Of a stretch of DNA of 21,363 nt, positions 12,561 through 20,540 are shown piece after piece; within the stretch, counting starts at the first letter, position 1, and every line of letters begins with the position of its first letter. This DNA is from a virus. The position numbers and the translations under genes are program-made. The DNA lies in the IMG/VR virus record IMGVR_UViG_3300007734_000460, positions 1 to 21,363 of that record; one strand, written 5' to 3'. A model generated the notes under the pieces. That model was not told the origin of the DNA. It searched no databases and saw nothing but the letters and a program-made list of their open reading frames with translations.

Positions 12561-13231
12561 ACATCCAACTTCTCACCGATTGCCTAGACCCCGAACCGCT
12601 TTTCCATTCTCCGCTATGGGCGGCGGAAGAAAAATGCGATGGCGACTGGCGCAGGCTGGTTAAATGCGGCAACGAAGTCTATGGCATCACCCGCGAGGGC
12701 AACCGCGTAGCACTGGCCGGCGAAACGGTTGCTCTTGCAATGCTTTCACCGTTCGACTTCGTTCTCGACGGCGAACAGATGCCCGCAGGCCGCTTTGTGG
12801 CGTTCGACATCTTTGGGTTGATGGGCGCGCCTGTCCTTGGCGATAACAGCGCACGCCGCGACATCCTTTGTGACGTGTGGAAAGGCGAAGTTGTCCAGCG
12901 CGTCATTGGCGAGGAAGCAAAACGCGAACTGTGCGAGCGCGTGAAGGAAATGGGCGGCGAGGGCATCGTGTTCAAGCGCGTGGATGCCCCCTACATCGAA
13001 GGTCGCACTCCCTATTGCCAACGCTGGAAAAACTACCAGCAGGAAGTGTTTGAAGTTGCCGCCGTGAACATCGCCAAGTGCAGCGTGGAAGTTGCTCGCA
13101 ATGGCGTATCGTTTGGCGGCGTGCCCGTGCAATCGCTCGCTCGGTTGCCGAAAGTGGGCGACAAGATTCTTGTGAAATACGAACGGGTGACGGAAAAGGG
13201 GAAGCTGCTTCGGGCGGTGCTTGCAAAATGA
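12557..13231 (+). CDS. Minimal ATP-dependent ligase-like nucleotidyltransferase
   Basis: A 224-residue protein with the ordered motifs of ATP-dependent polynucleotide ligases: motif I EKCDGDWR (K26 the probable AMP acceptor, with D28, G29, R32), motif III FVLDGE (68-73), motif IIIa VAFDIFG (81-87), motif IV GGEGIVFK (133-140) and motif V QRWKNYQ (155-161). From residue 165 a beta-rich end (FEVAAVN, VEVARNGVSFGG, KILVKYERV) fits a small OB fold. It is shorter than most DNA ligases and has no N-terminal DNA-binding domain, as in minimal phage ligases. It would seal nicks using ATP; RNA ligase or capping-type activity cannot be excluded. ATGA-coupled at both ends, in a tail operon where ligases are not expected. 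Confidence 0.82.
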   Translation: MNIQLLTDCLDPEPLFHSPLWAAEEKCDGDWRRLVKCGNEVYGITREGNRVALAGETVALAMLSPFDFVLDGEQMPAGRFVAFDIFGLMGAPVLGDNSARRDILCDVWKGEVVQRVIGEEAKRELCERVKEMGGEGIVFKRVDAPYIEGRTPYCQRWKNYQQEVFEVAAVNIAKCSVEVARNGVSFGGVPVQSLARLPKVGDKILVKYERVTEKGKLLRAVLAK

Positions 13232-14055
13232 AACTCACCGCCGAACAAGAGGCTTATAGAATTAGCCGAGTGCAAGCATCGCTAAAAGGACATCCGCCAA
13301 CAGACTTGCAAAGAAAGGCGCGCGCCGAAGGACTCAGAAAAGCATGGGCAGAAGGCCGTATAAAGCCCAATTCAACGCCGGAATCTATCAAAAAAACAGC
13401 CGACAAATTACGCGGAAGAAAACGACCAGCGGATGTAATAGCCAGGATCGCCAAATCAAATACAGGAAAGAAGCGAACACCAGAGCAGATCGAAGCGTTT
13501 AGGCAAATACAACTTGCAGGCCGAGCTGCCGGAAAATACAAGTCATCTCCAGAAGGCGCTGAGCGACGAAGGCTCGCGGCAATCGCCGCCCACTTGGGTA
13601 TTCCAAGAACAGAAGAACAGAAACGCCGACATTCAGATATAATGCGCGGAAGGAAGGCGAAGCCGGAACACGTAGAGAAGAGGATCGCGCCGATGATTGG
13701 GAGAGAACAAAAAGCTACACTCACATCGAAGGGGCCGACTAATCATGGCAGCATTGATGGCGTATTAAGGGATGCGAAAGGGCGGATTTGGCATTTCAGA
13801 AATCTCACTCATTTTGTTCGGACGCATCAGGAATTATTCGACCCAAAGGATTTAGTTATGAAACCAGCAGGACGCGGACGCAGGCAGCTATTTTGTAACG
13901 CAGCCAAGCGGCTTCTTCAGCTTTTTAAGAATGGAAAGAAAACGCTGGCGACATGGAAAGGCTGGACGGTCGCCTTTTCCATAATGGAGCGCGCAGAAGG
14001 CGGTGGCGACTTACTAGGGCGCGATTGCGCGACAGTGGTTGAACTTGCCAAATAA
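13228..14055 (+). CDS. NUMOD3-type DNA-binding protein, no nuclease domain seen
   Basis: From ATG 13228 (ATGA overlap with the ligase-like gene) this gives 275 residues. The first 160 are very basic and contain repeated short units of the NUMOD3 kind known from homing endonucleases: TPESIKKTADKLRGRKRPAD, the following SNTGKKRTPEQIEAFRQ, and TEEQKRRHSDIMRGRKAKPE. The C-terminal part has HGSIDGVLRDAKGRIWHFRN, LTHFVRTHQELF and TWKGWTVAF, a segment that recurs with NUMOD units in phage proteins. No HNH, GIY-YIG or LAGLIDADG motif is visible, so it may bind DNA without cutting, or use an unrecognised active site. AGA/AGG and ATA codons in the first half suggest transfer. A farther upstream start at 13078 would overlap the ligase by 150 bases and is rejected. 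Confidence 0.7.
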   Translation: MKLTAEQEAYRISRVQASLKGHPPTDLQRKARAEGLRKAWAEGRIKPNSTPESIKKTADKLRGRKRPADVIARIAKSNTGKKRTPEQIEAFRQIQLAGRAAGKYKSSPEGAERRRLAAIAAHLGIPRTEEQKRRHSDIMRGRKAKPEHVEKRIAPMIGREQKATLTSKGPTNHGSIDGVLRDAKGRIWHFRNLTHFVRTHQELFDPKDLVMKPAGRGRRQLFCNAAKRLLQLFKNGKKTLATWKGWTVAFSIMERAEGGGDLLGRDCATVVELAK

Positions 14056-14079
14056 CCCGCGCCCGCGCATAGTCGGCGC

Positions 14080-14790
14080 GTGACCATAAAGTATGACTTT
14101 TCGGGGCTGAACAAGGCACTTGCTCAAAAAGTGCAGCTTTCACGCACGCCCGTTGTGGACATCGTGCAGGATGCCGCTATGAAGGTGCTCATTGGAAGCG
14201 GCACAGGCGATGGACTTGTGCAGTTGACAAGGAAGGCCACCAAAGAGCGAATTAAAGCCGACATGAGCGTTCCTGTGTCTGGCACACTCGGCAGACCAAG
14301 CGGCGGCAAAGGGCGCACGATTACGCGACCAAGGTTATTTTGGCTCGCGTTGCAATGGCTGAAACAAAATGGCCGTCCATTCAGTAAAGAGTCCGTCAAA
14401 GAAGTGATGAGCGTCATTTTGAAAATGCGAATCGCTTCCCGTGCATACATAGCAGCCGGGTGGCTCTGGTGTGCCCGCGATCTCCACGAAAAGTCTCCTT
14501 ACCTGCAAAAGAAGCACAAGCTGACAAGGCTTCGGGCGAAGGATATGCCGATGGTGGATAAAGCGGCGGGCGGAAGCGCGGCCCAATCGTTCAGCGTCAC
14601 CTACGCTGGCGACAATCAGTGCAGCGTCACGCTCTACAATACTTCACGCGGAGGCGACACTGTTGGTATGGAGTTTGTTCAACAGGCCATCAACAACGCG
14701 ACCAAGGATGTTCAAGAATATATTGACAAGAAGCTTGTCGGGGGCGTGCTCAAGGAAATGCTCAAAGGAAGTAATTTTGTAGTAAAGTAA
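14080..14790 (+). CDS. Putative minor tail protein
   Basis: A 236-residue protein starting at GTG 14080 (MTIKYDFSGLNKALAQKV). It has helices (PVVDIVQDAAMKVLIG), a basic region RLFWLALQWLKQ, the segment RIASRAYIAAGWLWCARDL, a strand-rich SFSVTYAGDNQCSVTLYNTS and a C-terminal helix with EYIDKKLVGGVLKEML. The phrase with a Trp-Leu after an Ala/Gly helix is common in phage minor tail or neck proteins encoded before the tape measure gene. The position supports a tail role; no specific family is certain. A promoter-like TTGCCA, 17 bases, CATAGT ends seven bases before the GTG. Confidence 0.55.
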   Translation: MTIKYDFSGLNKALAQKVQLSRTPVVDIVQDAAMKVLIGSGTGDGLVQLTRKATKERIKADMSVPVSGTLGRPSGGKGRTITRPRLFWLALQWLKQNGRPFSKESVKEVMSVILKMRIASRAYIAAGWLWCARDLHEKSPYLQKKHKLTRLRAKDMPMVDKAAGGSAAQSFSVTYAGDNQCSVTLYNTSRGGDTVGMEFVQQAINNATKDVQEYIDKKLVGGVLKEMLKGSNFVVK

Positions 14791-14816
14791 CGCAATTTGT
14801 TTGCAATAGGCGGGCG

Positions 14817-17243
14817 TTGGTTTATACGAAGCGCAAACCTATGTCAGCGACCGCAAAAGGAGAAGTCGAGATCGTATTAAGAATGTCCGAATCTGCGATG
14901 AACGCGCAGGTTCTCGCGGCACAGACAGCGGCGGCGAAGTCATCCACGGACAACGCGGCATCACACGAACGTCAGGTTATGTCTCAGCTTGCGCTTGAGC
15001 GGAAGCGGTTTGTTGCTGAGGGGCTGGCAAATGAAGTGGCGGCACTTGATCAAGTTGTCGCAATGCGGAAAAAGGCATACGACTACAAATCGCAAGGCTT
15101 TTCTCAAGAGCGCGCAACAGGAATGGCGAGGCAGGAAGTTCTCTATGACACAGAGATCGCCGCCAAACAAAAGGCGGCTGAACTTGCTAAGAGCATTGAG
15201 GCATCGCAGGCCTCTCTTAATGCTCAGAAATTAAAGGAACTGGAAACCGCCCGCCAGATTGCAGAAAAGCAATCCGCGATTTCCGCCGCCAATGGAAGAG
15301 AGCAGCTGGCGATACAAAAGAAGATTAAGCTTATGGCCGCAGTCGCGGCGGGAGATAATCAGCGTGAGTCTCATCTAAAAGCGATGGCGGCGCTAGAGAG
15401 GAACGTGCAATTAGGGCTGAACGCTGGTTTAAAGCCATCAGAGGCGTTGCAGCAGGCGCGCACGATGCTGCGGCTTGAGCAAAACATTTCACAAGAAAAA
15501 CAGAAGCAGCAAAGTATTGGCGGAGGGAAGGGCGGCGATGCTTATTCTGGCGCTCGCCGTGGCCCCGCTTTCGCCGGAGGTCAAAACGCAGCCTCTCGCG
15601 TAGGGATGCTTTCACAGCAGGCGCAGGACGTGGCCGTGTCGCTGCAAATGGGAATGAGCGCAAATCGCGTCATTGCGCAGCAAGGATCGCAGATTGCCTC
15701 TATATTCGGCTCTAAGGGCAGGGTCATCGGCGGCGTTATTGCGATTGGCGCGGCGATATACGAATGGGCTGCAAATACCAAGGCGGCAGAAAAAGCCGCC
15801 GAAGAATACAAAAAGGTATTGGATGAAACCAGCAAGATTGCCGAGAAAAACGCCGCCAGCAGAATTGAGATTGCATCAAAAATAGCGGGCGCGCTTGGTG
15901 GGCAAGAGGCTGGAGAAAGGTCAGCGGAAGAATTGAAATACAGCAAGGAGCTAAACGAAATCCATCAAAAGGAAATCGCACTTCTCGCCACGATTGCCGA
16001 CAAAAAAAGGCGCATTACGGAAGATAACCTACGGAACGCAAGAGACACGCGGCCATCTAGGATAATCACCGAGAAACAATCCCCCGGCGTCATCCGCGCA
16101 CTATCTGGAGAAGAATCTCAGTTGATTGAGCTTGCCACGAGAAAGAAGCAAATGGCGGAAGAGATCAATGTTGATAGGTCTATCCGCGCCAAGAAAAAGG
16201 AGGATGCCGTTAATTTCGCTACATGGAGCACCGGCGAGCAAATCAAGATGCTTTCGATTGAGTCTGAGCAGGAGAAGAAATACGCACAGCTTGAGCACGA
16301 ATTTAAGAGCGACCTTGTTCAGATTGAAATGAGCGACGAAACGGCGCTGCAGAAAATAAAGCGCACCAACGCCGCCGAGAATCTTTATGCAGCAAAGTTG
16401 GAGATAGAGGCAAAAACGGAAGAGGCAAAAATAAAGAAGAAAGACCAAGATCAATTTATGAACTCGCCCGACGTGAAGGTGCGAGCGGAAGCCATCAAGA
16501 ACGAGCGGAAGTTGCAAGAGCAGGGCGAAACCCACGCGGATAAGTTGCTTTCGATCTCCGAAAAGATAGGCGCGCTGAATATGGAAAAGCTGAGTATCGG
16601 AATGACCGAGGCGCGCGGTGACGAGATTCGATTGGCGTTATCAAAGCTGGAATTGGAAAGGTCGGCGGCGATGAAAGATGCATCCGAGGACATTGTAAAA
16701 AAGGCGAATGAGGAATACAATTTCGCGGCAAGCATGAACGCAATCGTGCGAGATACTTCCGCCACGCGGCTTGAGGTTTTGCGCGAAGAACGGGCATTAC
16801 TCGACAAAAAGATTGCATGGACGCCAAACGAAATTGCGCTGCTTAACGCTCAAAAGGTCAAGATAGATCAAGACATCCAGAAGCAACAGCGCGACGGGCT
16901 GATTGCGGCGGGCGGTGCCGGTATGGGCGTTGTAGCGCAACAAATGGCGGCAGACAAGGCGCAGGAAAAGGCATTGAATCGCGCCCGTAAAAACCTTGGA
17001 CTTGGACAAATCAAGCGCGGCATGAGCGGCGAGATTATCGGCGGCGTGAACCTTGATCCTAATTCTGGAAAAGTTGGCGAAAGTGTGGGGCCGGAAGAAA
17101 TCGCACGCAGGCAAAGACTGCTTGGAGTTGTAGCGGGCGGAGGCAACCTTCCAGTGCCAGCAAATGCGGTTTTTGACCAAAATCAAATCAAGGCGATTTC
17201 TGACGGCATTGCATTGGCGGTTTTTGCACTCATCACCAAATGA
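14817..17243 (+). CDS. Tape measure protein
   Basis: An 808-residue, largely coiled-coil protein, the longest in the window. Residues 264-300 hold the tape-measure signature LSQQAQDVAVSLQMG, then ANRVIAQQGSQIASIFG, followed by a hydrophobic segment near 302-317 (RVIGGVIAIGAAIYEW) that probably enters the host membrane during DNA ejection. Long Ala/Lys/Glu helices flank it on both sides. It sets tail length, and a tail of roughly 110-120 nm would follow from the usual 0.15 nm per residue rule, which is a rough estimate only. The frame opens at TTG 14817; ATG 14841 (residue 9, MSATAKGEVEIVLRM) is a more usual start. The stop overlaps the next gene as ATGA. Confidence 0.92.
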   Translation: MVYTKRKPMSATAKGEVEIVLRMSESAMNAQVLAAQTAAAKSSTDNAASHERQVMSQLALERKRFVAEGLANEVAALDQVVAMRKKAYDYKSQGFSQERATGMARQEVLYDTEIAAKQKAAELAKSIEASQASLNAQKLKELETARQIAEKQSAISAANGREQLAIQKKIKLMAAVAAGDNQRESHLKAMAALERNVQLGLNAGLKPSEALQQARTMLRLEQNISQEKQKQQSIGGGKGGDAYSGARRGPAFAGGQNAASRVGMLSQQAQDVAVSLQMGMSANRVIAQQGSQIASIFGSKGRVIGGVIAIGAAIYEWAANTKAAEKAAEEYKKVLDETSKIAEKNAASRIEIASKIAGALGGQEAGERSAEELKYSKELNEIHQKEIALLATIADKKRRITEDNLRNARDTRPSRIITEKQSPGVIRALSGEESQLIELATRKKQMAEEINVDRSIRAKKKEDAVNFATWSTGEQIKMLSIESEQEKKYAQLEHEFKSDLVQIEMSDETALQKIKRTNAAENLYAAKLEIEAKTEEAKIKKKDQDQFMNSPDVKVRAEAIKNERKLQEQGETHADKLLSISEKIGALNMEKLSIGMTEARGDEIRLALSKLELERSAAMKDASEDIVKKANEEYNFAASMNAIVRDTSATRLEVLREERALLDKKIAWTPNEIALLNAQKVKIDQDIQKQQRDGLIAAGGAGMGVVAQQMAADKAQEKALNRARKNLGLGQIKRGMSGEIIGGVNLDPNSGKVGESVGPEEIARRQRLLGVVAGGGNLPVPANAVFDQNQIKAISDGIALAVFALITK

Positions 17244-18031
17244 TCTACCTAAATTCCAAAGGCGAAACATTCGAGGAACAGCCGGGCGCGCAACTCTCGA
17301 TTGACGCATGGGGGTTGGATTCCATCACGCGAAAGTATAGCGGCAAGGTGGCGAACATTCCCGATTTCATCAAGACGCTGCGCAAAAATCGCAATAAGCC
17401 GGATGAAGAATACAACGCGCTCACGCTTGGCAACTACACTATCACTAAAGGGCGGGCATGGGCGGAAGTGGATGTGAACTACAAGGGCACGTTTGACGGC
17501 AAGCTGCCAGCGCCGATTATCAGCGGGGGCGGTATGAGCACGCAGACCGTGCAACTCGATTACAAGGATAGCATGACGGAGCAACTGACTACCGCGCTCA
17601 ATATCACCTACACGAAGCCGACAACCACGCTCACCTATAAAGCGCCCGGCGTCGGTATCAAATACGTGTTGCGCAATCGTCCATCCGTTGCCACGTATCC
17701 GCAGGAGCTTGGCGGCATCACGCCGACCATCCAGATTGTCAATCAGACGGGCGCACGCGGCGGCATTGCTATCGTGCCGTTGTCTCAGCCGCGCATCAGC
17801 AACGTGCCCGTGTATTACGGCGTTGACCCCGACACGGGCGAGCTTGTTCCCGCCGCGTTCCCCGCGAAAGAATATCTATTCAACGGCATCGCTAACATTG
17901 TCAACGAAGGGCCGACATGGACACAGGAAGGGCAATACTATCTGTGCGAGGAGCGCAATCAGGTTGTCATCATGCCATTCGATTTCGCCTCTCTCCTTTG
18001 GAATATCAACTTGAACCAATCGCAGCCGTAA
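17240..18031 (+). CDS. Tail protein downstream of tape measure
   Basis: A 263-residue protein, ATGA-coupled to the tape measure gene. It is beta-rich: MIYLNSKGETFEEQPGAQLS at the start, TQTVQLDYKDSMTEQLTTAL in the middle, then IVNQTGARGGIAIVPL, VYYGVDPDTGELVPAAFP and a C-terminal VVIMPFDFASLLW. There are no cysteine clusters or membrane spans. In siphophages this slot holds the distal tail or minor tail protein that links the tube to the tip; that is the likely role, but the family is not recognised. Confidence 0.55.
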   Translation: MIYLNSKGETFEEQPGAQLSIDAWGLDSITRKYSGKVANIPDFIKTLRKNRNKPDEEYNALTLGNYTITKGRAWAEVDVNYKGTFDGKLPAPIISGGGMSTQTVQLDYKDSMTEQLTTALNITYTKPTTTLTYKAPGVGIKYVLRNRPSVATYPQELGGITPTIQIVNQTGARGGIAIVPLSQPRISNVPVYYGVDPDTGELVPAAFPAKEYLFNGIANIVNEGPTWTQEGQYYLCEERNQVVIMPFDFASLLWNINLNQSQP

Positions 18032-18034
18032 CCG

Positions 18035-18859
18035 ATGCCACGCATTGACGCCGAAGCAAAGAACATCCCGCAGTTTGAAGGCGGCAATGTGAAACAGCGC
18101 GACCACTTAAACAAGGTGGTGGATGCGCTGAATCACGCCAACAACATGATTGAGGCGTTAGAAGTTGCCAACGGCGCACAAAACCCGCTGCAAATGATTG
18201 TCGGCAACGCACGCGGCGACCGTCTCTCACTCGTCGAAGTTGCCAACGCCAATCACATTGCCGACTTCGGCGCGTTTCACCCCACGAAGCTGACACCTTG
18301 GCAGCCGTTCATCACTGGCGCGGACACAAATGAGCAGGGGCGGTGCAAACGGCTTTACGTGGACTTCAACCCGCTTTCCACCCTTTGGGGTATGGCGAAT
18401 AGCGAATGGGACAACACGAGTAAGCAATGGGATAAGCAAGTTGACATCACCAACTTTGCGGTGCCGACGCACGATCCAGTTTCCGTTACCAGCGGCACGG
18501 ATGTAATCTGGCTGGAGGTAGTTGTCGGCGCATACCTATCACTAACAAGCGCCACCCTTAAAAGCGGGCCGCGTTGGGCAACATGGCCGAAAAGCTACTC
18601 CAAGACGGGCGGCGGAGCCGGGGAGACGGTTGTGAGCGGGGCTACGATTTACCAACTCCTTGTCAGCTTCCGCCCCGCCCGCACCGAAACGCAGTTTGAA
18701 AAGGTGGATGTCATTTTCGAGGACGGCGTGAAATACGCCATGATTCAGCACACTTGCAATGATTTGATCGTCGGCATCCTGCGCCAAAACTACGGCTCAG
18801 GCGCAATCGGCGACTTCGTTGCCCTTCTACCTTGGTTTAAGACTTACAAGGGTTCTTGA
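18035..18859 (+). CDS. Tail tip or minor tail protein, function unknown
   Basis: A 274-residue protein starting three bases after the previous stop (TAACCGATG). Residues 1-55 are helical and polar (GGNVKQRDHLNKVVDALNHA, then NNMIEALEVANGA), which could make a short trimeric coiled coil. The remainder is beta-rich and tryptophan-rich, with YVDFNPLSTLWGMANSEWDN, VIWLEVVVGAYLSLTSATL, GATIYQLLVSFRPAR and a C-terminal FVALLPWFKTYKG. This design, a helical trimer start and beta body, suits a tip or adhesion subunit. No homology is claimed. Confidence 0.5.
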   Translation: MPRIDAEAKNIPQFEGGNVKQRDHLNKVVDALNHANNMIEALEVANGAQNPLQMIVGNARGDRLSLVEVANANHIADFGAFHPTKLTPWQPFITGADTNEQGRCKRLYVDFNPLSTLWGMANSEWDNTSKQWDKQVDITNFAVPTHDPVSVTSGTDVIWLEVVVGAYLSLTSATLKSGPRWATWPKSYSKTGGGAGETVVSGATIYQLLVSFRPARTETQFEKVDVIFEDGVKYAMIQHTCNDLIVGILRQNYGSGAIGDFVALLPWFKTYKGS

Positions 18860-18893
18860 CAATGACCAATAACGCAAGCTACTAACAATAACG

Positions 18894-20537
18894 ATGACTC
18901 CCGCAATCTGGAATATCAACCTACAAGACGAGACGGCATCTGGATTGCTCGCCAGCGCATCCTCGGAAAGCCTTGCTCAAAATCCCGCTTTTATTCGCAG
19001 GGACGGGCGGGATCGCAGCCTTCGCTTTCTGTCTTCCGTTGGCAGCGGCTTTGACGACGCCAACATTGACGCATCTTCGCTGGTGGAGGTTGCCATCGGC
19101 ACGCCCGACGATCCGCCAACTTCCGGCACGTTCACCATTACTTTCGGGGCCAATACCACGTCGTCACTTAACTTTGACGCATCCGCTTCCGCCGTTTCCG
19201 CCGCACTGAATCTACTCGCGTCCGTCATTGCGGCTGGCGGAGTTTCCGTGCAGAAAGACGGCGGATTATACATTGTATCATTCACCGCAGTAGGTGCGCG
19301 TTCGCTCATGGTGTTAAACAAGGGCACGCTTTCGCCCGCCATTGTTGACACGAACAACGTCCTAGAAGTGCAAACGGGCGATGCCAACACGCGGGAAGTG
19401 CAAGTGATCGTGCTCAAGAAAGGTTATCTCGCCTATTCCTCAGACTTCGCGCAAGACGCAAGCGGCAGCATTTCACAGACGAATATCCAGACTGGCACGA
19501 CCAGCCTCCCGCAGATTACGCGCATCGCCATCAGCGGCAACGTGAAGGGCGGAAGCTGGATTCTCAACACTTCCCGCGCGCAAGTTGTCACGATCTATTG
19601 TCCCACTGGCACCCTTGGCTATGTCGGTGGCGGTTACATCATCCTGACCGATGCCACCGGCACCGTTGGCGTGTGGATCAACTCCGGCTCGACCACGATG
19701 CCCGCCGCCGTCGCCGCTTGTGACCGCAATATCGAAGTGACAGGCGTATTGATCGGCGACACCGCCCCGCAGGTTGCCACAAAGGTTGCCGCCTTCATTG
19801 ACAACGATTCGCAATTCGTAGCCGCATCGGGCGGCACGGCGATAATTACAGTTACACAGTCTTACAGCGGCCCGCGTTCATTCCCGCTCACCAGCGGCGT
19901 TTATGGAGTGGCGGAAACCACGGCTGGCTATTCCATCGCCGCCAGCTTCCCATACGACGCCACTGCGCAAACCATCAGCGCGCAGCTAGGTAACTATTAC
20001 TATGTCAACAAAGTCACGGACAAAGAATGGGAATTGACAGGCCGCACCGTCGGCGCGCAAGCCTCGCTCACCCTGACCAGTAATCTCCTTTGGGAAAAGA
20101 CATGGACAGGCACACTTTCACTATCCACATGGGCGATGTATGTCGAGTTTGCCACCGCTGGCACGGATGAAATCACGCGCACCTTTGAGGTTCAGGTGAC
20201 ACAGCCAAGCGATGCGCCGATTAAAGCACTGTCCATTTCCTGCACAATCCGCCGCGATGTGATTGATGTTGGCAACCTGACAACGGCCACGTCTTCGATG
20301 TTCGGTTACTTCAACGGCACGATCACGGGATACACCGGCGGCACGTCAACCGACTTGGATAGCCTTGTGACAACCAATCGCACCGTGCCGGGCCTGCTCG
20401 CCTTCGACCATAGCACAGACGGCGGCGTAGTGTTCAAGCTCCGCGCAGGCACCGACGCCGAAGCAAGCCCGTCCATTATTCGCCCCGACGACTATAACGC
20501 CAGCACTAACGCCAAAGTTTGGCAACGCTTTCAATAA
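18894..20537 (+). CDS. Large beta-rich tail/adhesion protein
   Basis: A 547-residue protein rich in Thr, Ser, Ala and Gly. Seen domains: residues 75-145 (SGTFTITFGANTTSSLNFDA followed by SAALNLLASVIAAGGVSV and YIVSF), a unit common in phage structural proteins; residues 240-330 (GGGYIILTDATGTVGVWINS, AACDRNIEVTGVLIGDTAP, QVATKVAAFID), another recurrent phage tail unit; residues 405-450 an Ig-like pair of strands; and a C-terminal IIRPDDYNASTNAKVWQRF. It is likely a tail-tip or receptor-binding component. The leader has ACCAAT fused to TAACGCAAG (18865-18878) and a consensus TTGACA at 18856, but no clear -10. Confidence 0.6.
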   Translation: MTPAIWNINLQDETASGLLASASSESLAQNPAFIRRDGRDRSLRFLSSVGSGFDDANIDASSLVEVAIGTPDDPPTSGTFTITFGANTTSSLNFDASASAVSAALNLLASVIAAGGVSVQKDGGLYIVSFTAVGARSLMVLNKGTLSPAIVDTNNVLEVQTGDANTREVQVIVLKKGYLAYSSDFAQDASGSISQTNIQTGTTSLPQITRIAISGNVKGGSWILNTSRAQVVTIYCPTGTLGYVGGGYIILTDATGTVGVWINSGSTTMPAAVAACDRNIEVTGVLIGDTAPQVATKVAAFIDNDSQFVAASGGTAIITVTQSYSGPRSFPLTSGVYGVAETTAGYSIAASFPYDATAQTISAQLGNYYYVNKVTDKEWELTGRTVGAQASLTLTSNLLWEKTWTGTLSLSTWAMYVEFATAGTDEITRTFEVQVTQPSDAPIKALSISCTIRRDVIDVGNLTTATSSMFGYFNGTITGYTGGTSTDLDSLVTTNRTVPGLLAFDHSTDGGVVFKLRAGTDAEASPSIIRPDDYNASTNAKVWQRFQ

Positions 20538-20540
20538 ACC

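Noticed and set aside
13078-14055. Longer NUMOD protein starting at 13078
   Set aside because: Would overlap the ligase-like gene by about 150 bases; ATG 13228 gives an ATGA junction like the neighbours and a sensible N terminus.
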